Shown piece after piece: positions 43,526-53,351 of a DNA stretch of 64,000 nt. The translations under genes and the position numbers were made by a program. Numbering within the stretch: the first letter of the stretch is position 1; each line of letters starts with the position of its first letter. The stretch lies in contig NZ_JAPDDT010000001.1 of the NCBI RefSeq assembly GCF_025950235.1, positions 868,001-932,000 on the forward strand, written 5' to 3'. The notes beneath the pieces were generated by a model. That model was not told the origin of the DNA. It saw only the letters and a list, made by a program, of their open reading frames with translations, and ran no database searches. This stretch comes from Luteolibacter arcticus (lineage in GTDB: Bacteria; Verrucomicrobiota; Verrucomicrobiia; Verrucomicrobiales; Akkermansiaceae).

Positions 43526-44176
43526 TCAGTCGATGAGATAGCCCTCGCCACGACGGGTGACGATCAGGTCCGCCCGCAGCTTCCGGCGGATACCGTGGAC
43601 ATGGACATCCAACAGATTCGAAAGCGTGTCCTCGTTCTCGTCGAAGAGATGCTCGTAGAGTTCCGTGCGGCTGATCACCTCGCCGCGATGCAGCGCGAGG
43701 TATTCGAGGATGGCGTACTCGCGGGCTGTTAGAAAGACGGCCTTCCCACCGAACTCGACCTTCCGGCCACGGGTGTCGATCTCCACATCACCGACGGTCA
43801 CCGTGGAATGCGGACGACCGGCGTGGCGGCGGATGATGGCGCGGATGCGGGCGAAGAGTTCGTCCAGCTCGAAGGGCTTCACCAGATAGTCATCCGCTCC
43901 GCCATCAAGACCTTTCACCCGGTCAGTGGTGGCGTCACGGGCGGTGAGCATCAGCACCGGCGTTGCCTTCGTCGCGCGTAGGCGGCGCAGAATCTCCCAG
44001 CCGTCCATGCCCGGCAGCATCACGTCCAGCACCACGGCATCGTAATTGAAGGCGGTCGCCTTGAAGAGTCCGTCCTCGCCTTCTTCGGCCGTGTCCACGG
44101 CATAGCCTTCCTCGCGTAGCGCCTTGGCCAGCGCGCGCAGCAGTCGCGGTTCGTCCTCGATGATCAACAGTCGCAT
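43526..44176 (-). CDS. OmpR-family response regulator, PmrA/QseB/CusR-like
   Basis: 216 residues from ATG 44176. The receiver starts MRLLIIEDEPRLLRALAKAL, with phosphoacceptor Asp51 in AVVLDVMLPGMDG, LMLTARD (Thr) and LVKPFELDEL (Lys). The C-terminal winged helix has FLTAREYAILEYLALHRGEVISRTEL and LDVHVHGIRRKL. The sequence style places it in the QseB/PmrA/CopR group. Its upstream region carries a perfect CTTAAT-N5-CTTAAT direct repeat, the binding site known for PmrA, so autoregulation is likely. Its kinase is encoded immediately downstream. Confidence 0.95.
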   Translation of the reverse strand: MRLLIIEDEPRLLRALAKALREEGYAVDTAEEGEDGLFKATAFNYDAVVLDVMLPGMDGWEILRRLRATKATPVLMLTARDATTDRVKGLDGGADDYLVKPFELDELFARIRAIIRRHAGRPHSTVTVGDVEIDTRGRKVEFGGKAVFLTAREYAILEYLALHRGEVISRTELYEHLFDENEDTLSNLLDVHVHGIRRKLRADLIVTRRGEGYLID

Positions 44177-44273
44177 GAAGAGTCGGCATACCCTGTGCCA
44201 AAGGCAGGCTAGCAGGTCCAAGATTAAGCCACCATGAAAGGGAGAGGGCGAAATTTCCGGCGATTTTTCGCGG

Positions 44274-44290
44274 CTTAATGCACTCTTAAT
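44274..44290. promoter_or_regulatory. PmrA-type box upstream of the second response regulator
   Basis: CTTAAT (44274-44279), five bases, CTTAAT (44285-44290) reproduces the PmrA box YTTAAT-N5-YTTAAT exactly. A lone ATTAAG half-site in the opposite orientation is at 44223-44228. The box ends 98 bases before the response regulator start on the minus strand. Given the regulator's PmrA/QseB-like sequence, it is a likely autoregulatory site. Confidence 0.62.
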
Positions 44291-44481
44291 CGACCGTCGG
44301 CTACGGTGGGCACGTCGATACGAAAACCATGAAGCGACCCATTCATCCCGCATTCGCCAGCCGTTCCGGCTTTCTCGCGAGCATGGGAGTGGTCGTCAAA
44401 GGTTCATCGGTGGGCGACTCGTTCCCGGTCCGCCCGGAATCGCCGCCGACCGACTCCATCGGAAACACGTCCGGGAATTCC

Positions 44482-44531
44482 GGAGGCCCGCCTGGCCGGG
44501 CTCGTCCCGGCGGAGGAGTAGGCGGGCCTCC
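44482..44531. repeat. Palindromic structured element, copy 1
   Basis: Outer stem GGAGGCCCGCCT (44482-44493) with AGGCGGGCCTCC (44520-44531), 12 perfect pairs. Inner stem GCCGGG (44495-44500) with CCCGGC (44506-44511) around loop CTCGT. The 3' side bears an unpaired GGAGGAGT. Copy 2 lies 39 bases downstream and has the same plan. Confidence 0.7.
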
Positions 44532-44570
44532 CGTCCGGCGCACATCTTGTTAGATTTCCAGGCAAATGCG

Positions 44571-44624
44571 GAGGTCCGTCCGGCCGTGGCACCGTGTGCT
44601 CCGGCGGAGGAGCGGACGGACCTC
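44571..44624. repeat. Palindromic structured element, copy 2
   Basis: Outer stem GAGGTCCGTCCG (44571-44582) with CGGACGGACCTC (44613-44624), 12 perfect pairs. Inner GCCG/CGGC and apical GCAC-cgt-GTGC pairs complete the fold. The 3'-side bulge GGAGGAG is conserved relative to copy 1. The outer stem differs from copy 1 at three positions, each compensated on the other strand. Confidence 0.7.
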
Positions 44625-44884
44625 TATTTCCTCCCTCTGGATACCTTCCCCTCAAGATCTCCCATGGCTCTCGAGGAGGAATCTGCTGGCCGCCCAGGCG
44701 CATTCGGCCGCCACAAGCAGGTCCCCACGGCCGGAGGCAGATCTCACCATTCATGTCGCCTCAAGGTCCGGGAAGAGCTTCTATAGAGTTCCCCTCCTGA
44801 CCCCGCCACGAAGGGGCCAGATTGTCCACCGGTCCCGAGCTTGATGTCCTATTCAGTCAAGACACCGGTGCTAAAGTGACGGGT

Positions 44885-47800
44885 ATGACTCGTGTATGCG
44901 ATCGCATTGACCGGTGCCGCCAATTCCACCCTACCGACGCCGAACTCCCCGGGGAGGCGATCGAGCTGGCCGCCGAGCTCCTGCGTGAAGCCACCCGCGG
45001 CCAACGCTTCGGCGAGAAGCTGCAGGCCCGCCAGATGGCGGCCATGATGGACGATGCACCGGGCAAGGCCTTCACCTTCGCGATGGCCGACCAAGTCTTC
45101 CGCCCGCCCACGGCAGCACGCGAGGCAAAGCGTTTCCGCGACCTGATCGAGGACTACGGAGTGCCGCACTACCTTCCGCTGCCGGCCCGGGTCGCAATGC
45201 GCGCCGGCGAAATCGCCTCCGCCGCCGCACCCGAGATCGTGATGCCACTGGTGGCGGAGAAGATGCGTCAGGAAAGCTCGTCGGTTATTCTGCCGGCCGA
45301 GGAGGAAAAGCTGCGCAAGCACCTCCGCCGCCGCCGTGATGCCGGGATGCGGATGAACCTCAACCAGCTCGGCGAAGCCGTGCTCGGCGAGGAAGAAGCG
45401 AACCATCGCCTCGAAGCGAATCTCACCCGTCTCGCCGATCCTGACACCGACTACATCTCGGTGAAAATTTCCGCGATCTACAGCCAGATCCACCTGGTGG
45501 CGGTCGATGAAACGCTGGTCGAGATCAAGAAGCGGCTGCGCGAACTCTACCGCGCGGCGATGAAGGCTTCGCCCGCGAAGTTCGTGAACCTCGACATGGA
45601 AGAATACCGCGACCTGCGCCTGACCTGCGCCGCCTTCCAAGAAGTCCTCGACGAGCCGGAGTTCCAGAAGCTCGAAGCCGGAATCGTGCTCCAAGCCTAC
45701 CTGCCCGACGCTTGGCCGGTTCAGAAAGAACTCAACGTCTGGGCGCTCAAGCGCGTCGATGCCGGCGGCGCGAGCATCAAGATCCGCATCGTGAAAGGCG
45801 CAAACCTGGCTATGGAGAAGGTCGACGCCGAGACCCACGACTGGCCCCTCGCGCCCTACGGCTCGAAGGTGGAAGTGGATGCCAATTTCAAGCGCATGCT
45901 TCACGAAGGCTGCCGCAAGGAAGTCGCCCGTGCCGTGCGACTCGGCGTGGCCAGCCACAACCTCTTCGACATCGCCTACGGCTTGCTGTTGCGTGCCCGT
46001 GAAGGCGTCGAGGACTGCGTCGAGTTCGAGATGCTGGAAGGCATGGCCAACCATCAGGCCCGCACGGTCCGCGACGCGGCAAAGGGCTTGCTGCTCTACG
46101 CGCCAGTGGTGAAGCGCGAGGACTTCCACAGCGCGATCGCCTATCTCGTCCGTCGCTTGGACGAGAACACCTCGCCGGAGAATTTCCTCCACGACCTCTT
46201 TGGCATGAAGCCGGGCGATGCCGCATGGGGGCGCCAAAAGGAACGCTTCCTTAATGCCTGTGCGATGATCGGCACGGCAATCCATGGTCCGCAGCGCGTC
46301 CAAGATCGCACCACCGAGAGCCGCCCGCCGCTGCCACTGGATCATCCTTTCCACAACGAAGCCGACACCGACTGGTCGCTCCCTCACAACGTCCGCTGGG
46401 CCCGCGAGAAAGTGGAAGCGATGAGGAAGGCGGAGCCGCCATTCGTCCCGCTTCAGATCGGCGGGCAAACCAGCGAAGGCTCCGCGACCGAGGACGGCTG
46501 CGATCCTTCCCGCCCCGGCTACGTGGCCTACCGCCACGCGCTCGGCGGCCCTGAAGATATTGAGCGAGCCCTGCAGGTGGCCGTCTCTGCCCGCGAGTCG
46601 TGGAAGAATATCGGCTGGCAAGTCCGCTCCGAAATCATCGCCAAGGTCGCGGCCGTGATTGCCGCGCGCCGCGGCGATGCCATCGCCACCATGGTGCTCG
46701 ACGCTGGCAAGGCCGTGATGGAAGCGGACGCCGAGCTGAGCGAGGCGATCGACTTCGCCGACTACTATGCCCGTAGTTTTTCCCGCGTGGGAGCCTTCGA
46801 TGGCGTCGCATGCGAACCTCTTGGCACCGTGCTGGTGACGCCGCCTTGGAACTTCCCTTACGCGATTCCCTGCGGCGGCATCCTCGCCGCGCTGGCGGCT
46901 GGCAATACCGTCATCCTCAAGCCCGCCCCGGAGACCGTCCTAACGGCATGGGAGATGGTGAACTGCCTGTGGGAAGCCGGCGTGCCGCATGAGGTGCTGC
47001 AATTCCTCCCCTGCCCCGACAACGAGATCGGCCGCTCGCTGGTCACCGACCCACGCATCGGCGCGGTGGTCCTGACCGGTGCCTATGAGACCGCGCGGAT
47101 GTTTCTTTCGTGGAAGCCCGAGCTGCGCCTGTTCGCGGAGACCTCCGGCAAGAATGCGTTGGTGATCACCGCCTCTGCCGATCCCGACCTCGCGGTGAAG
47201 GACCTCGTCAAGAGTGCCTTCGGCCATGCCGGCCAGAAGTGCTCGGCCGCCTCACTCGCCATCGTCGAGGCCGAACTCTACGACGACCCCGGATTCCGCC
47301 GCCGCCTGCGCGATGCCGCGTCGTCGCTGAAGACCGGTCCATCCTGGGAATACGACTCGATCGTCACCACCGTCATCCGCGAGCCGGGAGACGCCTTGAA
47401 GCGCGCGCTCACCACGCTCGATCCCGGCGAGGAGTGGCTGCTTGAGCCACAAATGTTGAACGGAAATCCCTGTCTGTGGTCGCCGGGCATCAAGCTGGGT
47501 GTCATGCCGGATAGCTGGTTCCGCGCCACCGAATGCTTTGGCCCGGTGCTCGGCTTGGTCCGCGCCAACAATCTCGATCACGCGATCCGCATCCAGAATG
47601 ACTCCGAGTTCGGCCTCACCGGCGGCATTCACGCGCTGGATCCGGTCGAGATCGATGCGTGGCGCGAACGCGCCGAAGTCGGCAACGCCTACATCAATCG
47701 TCCGATCACCGGTGCAATCGTGCAGCGCCAGCCATTCGGCGGATGGAAGCGTTCATGCTTCGGTCCGGGCGCGAAGGCCGGTGGACCGAATTACGTGCCG

Positions 47801-48403
47801 CTCTTCTCCACATGGCGAAATGAGGGCCTGCCGCAACTCCGCGAAACGCCCAAGCCGGAGGTCATGGAACTCCTGAAATCCCTCGCTCCGATCGTTTCTT
47901 CGGAAGAACTCGAAGCGGCCGCTGGCAGCGATGCGTGGTGGATGAAAAACGAGTTCGGAATCGAACACGATCCCTCCGCACTCGACTGTGAGGCCAATGT
48001 TTTCCGCTACCGCCCGTTTGCCCGCTGCCTGATCCGTGCAAGCGAGACGACCGACGCCACCGCTATCGCCCGCATGCTCATCGCCGCACGCGCTGCCGGG
48101 GTCGAAAGCGAACTGTCGTTGCCGCCGGGACGCGAATTTCCGATGAAAGGAATTACGATCCGGCATGAGACCGAGGACTCCCTCACGAAGCGACTCGCGA
48201 CCGCTCGCTACGGACTCCTGCGCACGTCGTCGGCGAGTCAACGCCTTATCGCAGCAGCGATCGAGTCAGGTGTCCGGATCGTCACCCACGCGCCCGTATG
48301 GTCAGGAAAGCTCGAACTTCCGGCATTTTTCCGGGAACAGGCGGTGTCAGAAACCCGTCACCGGCATGGATCGGTGTTGCCCCGGCCCGAAGAATTGCGA
48401 TAG
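44885..48403 (+). CDS. putA: Bifunctional proline dehydrogenase / L-glutamate gamma-semialdehyde dehydrogenase
   Basis: 1172 residues from ATG 44885; a TTG at 44822 is possible but less likely. The N-terminal TIM-barrel proline dehydrogenase spans about 90-440. It includes YISVKISAIYSQIHL, VNLDMEEYRDLRLT, IVLQAYLPDAW, IRIVKGANLAMEK and the HNLFDIAYGLLLR segment. The aldehyde dehydrogenase spans about 540-1010 with TPPWNFPYAIPCGG, the general-base Glu in FAETSGKNA, catalytic Cys786 in GHAGQKCSAAS and NRPITGAIVQRQPFGGWKRS. It oxidises proline to glutamate in two steps with FAD and NAD. A ~160-residue C-terminal extension follows. It lacks the DNA-binding RHH domain of some PutA proteins. Confidence 0.95.
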   Translation: MTRVCDRIDRCRQFHPTDAELPGEAIELAAELLREATRGQRFGEKLQARQMAAMMDDAPGKAFTFAMADQVFRPPTAAREAKRFRDLIEDYGVPHYLPLPARVAMRAGEIASAAAPEIVMPLVAEKMRQESSSVILPAEEEKLRKHLRRRRDAGMRMNLNQLGEAVLGEEEANHRLEANLTRLADPDTDYISVKISAIYSQIHLVAVDETLVEIKKRLRELYRAAMKASPAKFVNLDMEEYRDLRLTCAAFQEVLDEPEFQKLEAGIVLQAYLPDAWPVQKELNVWALKRVDAGGASIKIRIVKGANLAMEKVDAETHDWPLAPYGSKVEVDANFKRMLHEGCRKEVARAVRLGVASHNLFDIAYGLLLRAREGVEDCVEFEMLEGMANHQARTVRDAAKGLLLYAPVVKREDFHSAIAYLVRRLDENTSPENFLHDLFGMKPGDAAWGRQKERFLNACAMIGTAIHGPQRVQDRTTESRPPLPLDHPFHNEADTDWSLPHNVRWAREKVEAMRKAEPPFVPLQIGGQTSEGSATEDGCDPSRPGYVAYRHALGGPEDIERALQVAVSARESWKNIGWQVRSEIIAKVAAVIAARRGDAIATMVLDAGKAVMEADAELSEAIDFADYYARSFSRVGAFDGVACEPLGTVLVTPPWNFPYAIPCGGILAALAAGNTVILKPAPETVLTAWEMVNCLWEAGVPHEVLQFLPCPDNEIGRSLVTDPRIGAVVLTGAYETARMFLSWKPELRLFAETSGKNALVITASADPDLAVKDLVKSAFGHAGQKCSAASLAIVEAELYDDPGFRRRLRDAASSLKTGPSWEYDSIVTTVIREPGDALKRALTTLDPGEEWLLEPQMLNGNPCLWSPGIKLGVMPDSWFRATECFGPVLGLVRANNLDHAIRIQNDSEFGLTGGIHALDPVEIDAWRERAEVGNAYINRPITGAIVQRQPFGGWKRSCFGPGAKAGGPNYVPLFSTWRNEGLPQLRETPKPEVMELLKSLAPIVSSEELEAAAGSDAWWMKNEFGIEHDPSALDCEANVFRYRPFARCLIRASETTDATAIARMLIAARAAGVESELSLPPGREFPMKGITIRHETEDSLTKRLATARYGLLRTSSASQRLIAAAIESGVRIVTHAPVWSGKLELPAFFREQAVSETRHRHGSVLPRPEELR

Positions 48404-48486
48404 TCCCGTTGCTTCGTCCCGGGTCAGAACCCGGGTGATCTGGGGGGAGAATCCGAGCTCGCCGGGGCGAGGCACTTCTTGAAACA

Positions 48487-48516
48487 AAATGCTCACCCGC
48501 GACCGGGTGAGCATTT
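48487..48516. terminator. Bidirectional intrinsic terminator
   Basis: AAATGCTCACCCG (48487-48499), loop CGAC, CGGGTGAGCATTT (48504-48516) gives 13 perfect pairs. It is followed by GCTTTCT on the plus strand and flanked by A-rich sequence on the other side. It sits between the convergent putA and the Gly/Arg-rich protein gene and probably ends both transcripts. A smaller hairpin, CCCGGGT-caga-ACCCGGG, lies at 48418-48435. Confidence 0.75.
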
Positions 48517-48549
48517 GCTTTCTAGAGAAGAGAGGCGCGAGCGCGGCGG

Positions 48550-50196
<1,647 letters not shown>

Positions 50197-50277
50197 GCCG
50201 CGGACACTAGCGGCCCCGCGGGAAATGACAAACTCGCCTTGCGACAATTTGAACGGACGGTCCGGCCGGATTTCGGC

Positions 50278-51603
50278 TCATTCCACCCCGCGCTGGGCGG
50301 CGGCGTGACCCCGCTTTTCGTCGATGAACAGGGTGAGCACCAGCCCGACGGCGATGAACCCGGCTAACAGGAGCAAGGCCTGCGGACTGCCGGTGGTGTC
50401 CTTCACCCACGCGAACGGAAAGGTCATCACCGCAGCGAGTTTGATCATCAGCCCCCAGATCCCGAAAAACTCCGCGGACTTTTCCGGCGGTGCCAGATAG
50501 CCGACGAATGCCCGGTTTGCCGACCCCAGCGAGCCAAGACCGAAGCCTAACAAGTTTCCGATCAACCACAGTGGCCAGGTCGGATAGCCGCTGCCTCCAT
50601 TCGCCACGTGGGACTCGTAGAGATAGGCATAGCCAGCGAAGCCCGTGGCGGCGAGCACCCACACGCCGAGCAAGAGCGCCGAGGTAAGCCGGTGACCGAG
50701 ACGGTCCTGGAACAACATCGGCACCAGGGTCCCGACGATCCCCGAGACGGTGATCACGGCCATGAAGATCACCATCTGCTCGTTCTTGAATCCATACTCG
50801 CCGGCTAGCTTGCTGGCAAATGAGACCACCACGCTCATACCGGTGCCGAAGAAGAATGAGGCGGCGAGCAACATGGCGAGGTCACGATAGCCGCGCAAGT
50901 GCTTGAAGGTTTCACCGAGTCGCACGAAGCCAGCGGTGAGCCACGATTTCCCGCCATGGACGGTGTGCTCCACCTTGGGCTCTTTCAGCCAAAGGATCGT
51001 CGGGATGGTGAAGAGGAGGAACCATAACCCGGCCATCAGGAAGAAGGGCCGCCACTTCTCCGGGTCATTCAATTTAAAGACGATCATGCTGCCCGCGGTG
51101 ATGAAGATCAGCAGCAGCGCGGCGAGGTAGGCGAGCCCCCACGAGAAGCCGCTCAAGCGCCCGACCTCGTCCTTCCGCGCCAAGGTCGGCAAGAAGCTGG
51201 CGAGGAAATTCTCCCCGATGGCGAATGCGAAGTTCGCCGGAATGTAGAGCAGCATGGTCAGCCAGATCTGCCCCGGCTGGATGAAGGCGAGGCTGCAGGT
51301 GAAGAGGCTGCAGGTGATGCCGGTGACGACCAGTCCGGCCTTTTTCCACGCGCGCTCATCCGCCGCCGCACCGGCGAGTGGCGACAACAAGGCCGCCAGC
51401 AGCATGCTGCCGCCGAAGGCCAGCGACCAGAGGCGGTCATCCTTGGTATCGTCTTGCACGATCACCGCGCCGAAGAAGACCGAGAACAACATCGTATTCA
51501 CGATCAGCGTGAAGGACTGGTTCGCCACGTCGTAGGAGATCCAGCTCCAGATCTGGCGTTGCTGAGGCAGGCCCTTGAGCGGATAGATACGTCGATCGTT
51601 CAT
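50278..51603 (-). CDS. MFS transporter of the UMF1/Atg22-like type
   Basis: 441 residues with 12 predicted membrane helices. The first helix region reads SWISYDVANQSFTLIVNTMLFSVFF, characteristic of the UMF1 (Atg22-like) branch of MFS. Loop segments LSPLAGAAADERAWKK and LARKDEVGRLSGFSWGLAYLAALLLIF follow the family pattern. Substrates of bacterial members are not well known. It is divergent from the YiiX-like lipoprotein gene, with 108 bases between them. Confidence 0.82.
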   Translation of the reverse strand: MNDRRIYPLKGLPQQRQIWSWISYDVANQSFTLIVNTMLFSVFFGAVIVQDDTKDDRLWSLAFGGSMLLAALLSPLAGAAADERAWKKAGLVVTGITCSLFTCSLAFIQPGQIWLTMLLYIPANFAFAIGENFLASFLPTLARKDEVGRLSGFSWGLAYLAALLLIFITAGSMIVFKLNDPEKWRPFFLMAGLWFLLFTIPTILWLKEPKVEHTVHGGKSWLTAGFVRLGETFKHLRGYRDLAMLLAASFFFGTGMSVVVSFASKLAGEYGFKNEQMVIFMAVITVSGIVGTLVPMLFQDRLGHRLTSALLLGVWVLAATGFAGYAYLYESHVANGGSGYPTWPLWLIGNLLGFGLGSLGSANRAFVGYLAPPEKSAEFFGIWGLMIKLAAVMTFPFAWVKDTTGSPQALLLLAGFIAVGLVLTLFIDEKRGHAAAQRGVE

Positions 51604-51711
51604 GACAGCGGCGACATCCTCGACGGATCGGGCCGCAATGCAATCCGGACGAATGACCGGCAGGAATCATTGACGGCAGCAAACCGTTGCACGCAGATTT
51701 CATGGGAAGAT

Positions 51712-53268
51712 ATGACGGGAAAAAACACCCCCACCCCGGTCCACGGCATCGGCCGCCTGGCGATTCTGGTTTCGGCCTTCGCGGTGTTTCTCCCGGCGTG
51801 CACAACGACCGGTCCCATGGATGGCGCGCATCGATTCCAGTCGCCGACGGAAGTGCGGCAAGCGCTCGCAACCGGACCCGAGAAAGTTGAGGCGATTTCG
51901 ACACAGTTGGCGCTAACCGACCGGGAGTTTTCCGCCCTCGCCAAGTCCCATGGACCGGCGTGGCGAAAGCGCGGTTATATGACGGCGCAGGAAAGCGAGG
52001 CCATCGAGCATCTGCTGTTTCGCCACACCACGGGCCAGAATGCACTGGTGGAGCTCGCGACCGCGCTCGGCGGCAAACAGTCATCGGCCCTCTTCCCCGA
52101 CGAGAATCTCAAGACCGCCGCTCACGTGTTGGTGCTGAAAGCCCAATGCCAGGTGATCGTGCACCGGGCTGCCTTGGTGAAGCTCTTCGCCAGTGATCCG
52201 GTGGCGGTGGCGAAGTTGAATGAAGCCTTCTATCGCTCCGAGATCCCGAAAGGCACCCTCGACCGCTATCGGCTGACCGTCAGCTCCCGCGAGGCGCCGC
52301 GGCGGCTGCATGCGTCACGTGTCCTCCTTGAGCATGACCTCGATGGCCCGGAGATCCGGCAGCTCGTGGCCGGCAATCCCGCCTATGCCAAGCTCGTGGC
52401 GAAGCTCCCCGCAGACTACCGCCGCGCTGCGAACGCACTCGCCGATTGCGGCAGCGGCACCCTGGAAGAAGACATGGAGCACACGCATGCCGCCGCCTTC
52501 GCCCGCCGGGCCGAGGCTGGCCTGGGTGATCTCCGCTACAAGACCCGCAGCCTGCTCTTCAAGGATGTCAGCAGGATCAAGAATCCCGGCGCCAAGGTAA
52601 TCGCCTTTTCATCGGAACAACACGCGGCGGTGAAGGCCCGGCTCCAACCCGGCGACATCATCCTGACCTACACCGCCGGTTACATGAGCGACGTCTTCAT
52701 TCCCGGCGCCTTCAAGCACGGCCTGACCTACGTGGGCTCACCAGAGCAGCGGAAAGTCGCCGGAATGAGACATGCTGACCAACCAGCGGTGCTCCCCAAT
52801 GGAAAACCGGCGGACGTGATCGAGGCCGTGGCGGAGGGGGTGATCTTCAACAACCTGGGCTACCTGATGGACACCCACGTGAACCGGCTGTTGGTGCTGC
52901 GCCCGCGCTACGGACCTGCCGAGCGTGCGGCCTACCTGAATGAGGTCTCGTCCTACCTCGGCGATTCCTACGACTTCCTTTTCGACTTCGCCGACGCCTC
53001 GCGGCAGGTCTGCACCGAGGTGATTTACCGCGGAATCAACGGCCGCTCGGGAATCGATCTTCCCCTCACCCGGCGCGGCGGCCATCCGACCCTGAGCGCC
53101 GATGACCTGGTGAACTACCACTTCAAGTCCGGCGAAAAGCACTTCGAGGTGATCTTGTTCGCCGAGGAGGATTCCGCCAAATCCGGACACCAGGCGGCGA
53201 TCCATACCGGGGACGAGGCCGTGACCAAGCTCCGGCAGCGGATGGCTGGCGGTGGTGCGCGCGAGTAG
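51712..53268 (+). CDS. YiiX/YebB-like permuted NlpC/P60 lipoprotein
   Basis: 518 residues. The N-terminus has a signal peptide with a lipobox ending at Cys30 (FLPACTTTG). Residues ~35-300 are a helical region of unknown fold. The C-terminal ~200 residues match the circularly permuted YiiX-type papain-like fold: LQPGDIILTY, then His336 in AFKHGLTYVG, VIEAVAEGVIFNNLGYLM, LRPRYG, and Cys434 in RQVCTEVIYRGI. In this permuted family the His precedes the Cys. The family is predicted to be amidase or acyl-hydrolase on lipids or peptides. The reading frame ends within a tandem GCGAGTAGCCC repeat. Confidence 0.78.
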   Translation: MTGKNTPTPVHGIGRLAILVSAFAVFLPACTTTGPMDGAHRFQSPTEVRQALATGPEKVEAISTQLALTDREFSALAKSHGPAWRKRGYMTAQESEAIEHLLFRHTTGQNALVELATALGGKQSSALFPDENLKTAAHVLVLKAQCQVIVHRAALVKLFASDPVAVAKLNEAFYRSEIPKGTLDRYRLTVSSREAPRRLHASRVLLEHDLDGPEIRQLVAGNPAYAKLVAKLPADYRRAANALADCGSGTLEEDMEHTHAAAFARRAEAGLGDLRYKTRSLLFKDVSRIKNPGAKVIAFSSEQHAAVKARLQPGDIILTYTAGYMSDVFIPGAFKHGLTYVGSPEQRKVAGMRHADQPAVLPNGKPADVIEAVAEGVIFNNLGYLMDTHVNRLLVLRPRYGPAERAAYLNEVSSYLGDSYDFLFDFADASRQVCTEVIYRGINGRSGIDLPLTRRGGHPTLSADDLVNYHFKSGEKHFEVILFAEEDSAKSGHQAAIHTGDEAVTKLRQRMAGGGARE

Positions 53269-53351
53269 CCCGCGAGTAGCCCGCGAGTTCCGCGAAAATT
53301 CGCCGTGCCGAGCGGCATGGAACACGCCACCTTCTCCCGAAATCATCTGAC

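Larger units (their letters stand above)
44177..44884. other. Long intergenic region with operator and structured repeats
   Basis: These 708 bases between the second response regulator and putA hold no convincing protein gene. They contain the CTTAAT box (44274-44290) and two structured repeat copies (44482-44531 and 44571-44624). The putA promoter probably lies after 44625. A short frame (44329-44553) is rejected as a gene because it runs into the repeat and its composition is Gly/Pro/Arg only. Confidence 0.6.

Noticed and set aside
44329..44553. Small plus-strand frame (74 codons) close to the PmrA-type box
   Set aside because: Its second half runs through the structured repeat, the composition is Gly/Pro/Arg only, and no signal peptide or domain is evident.
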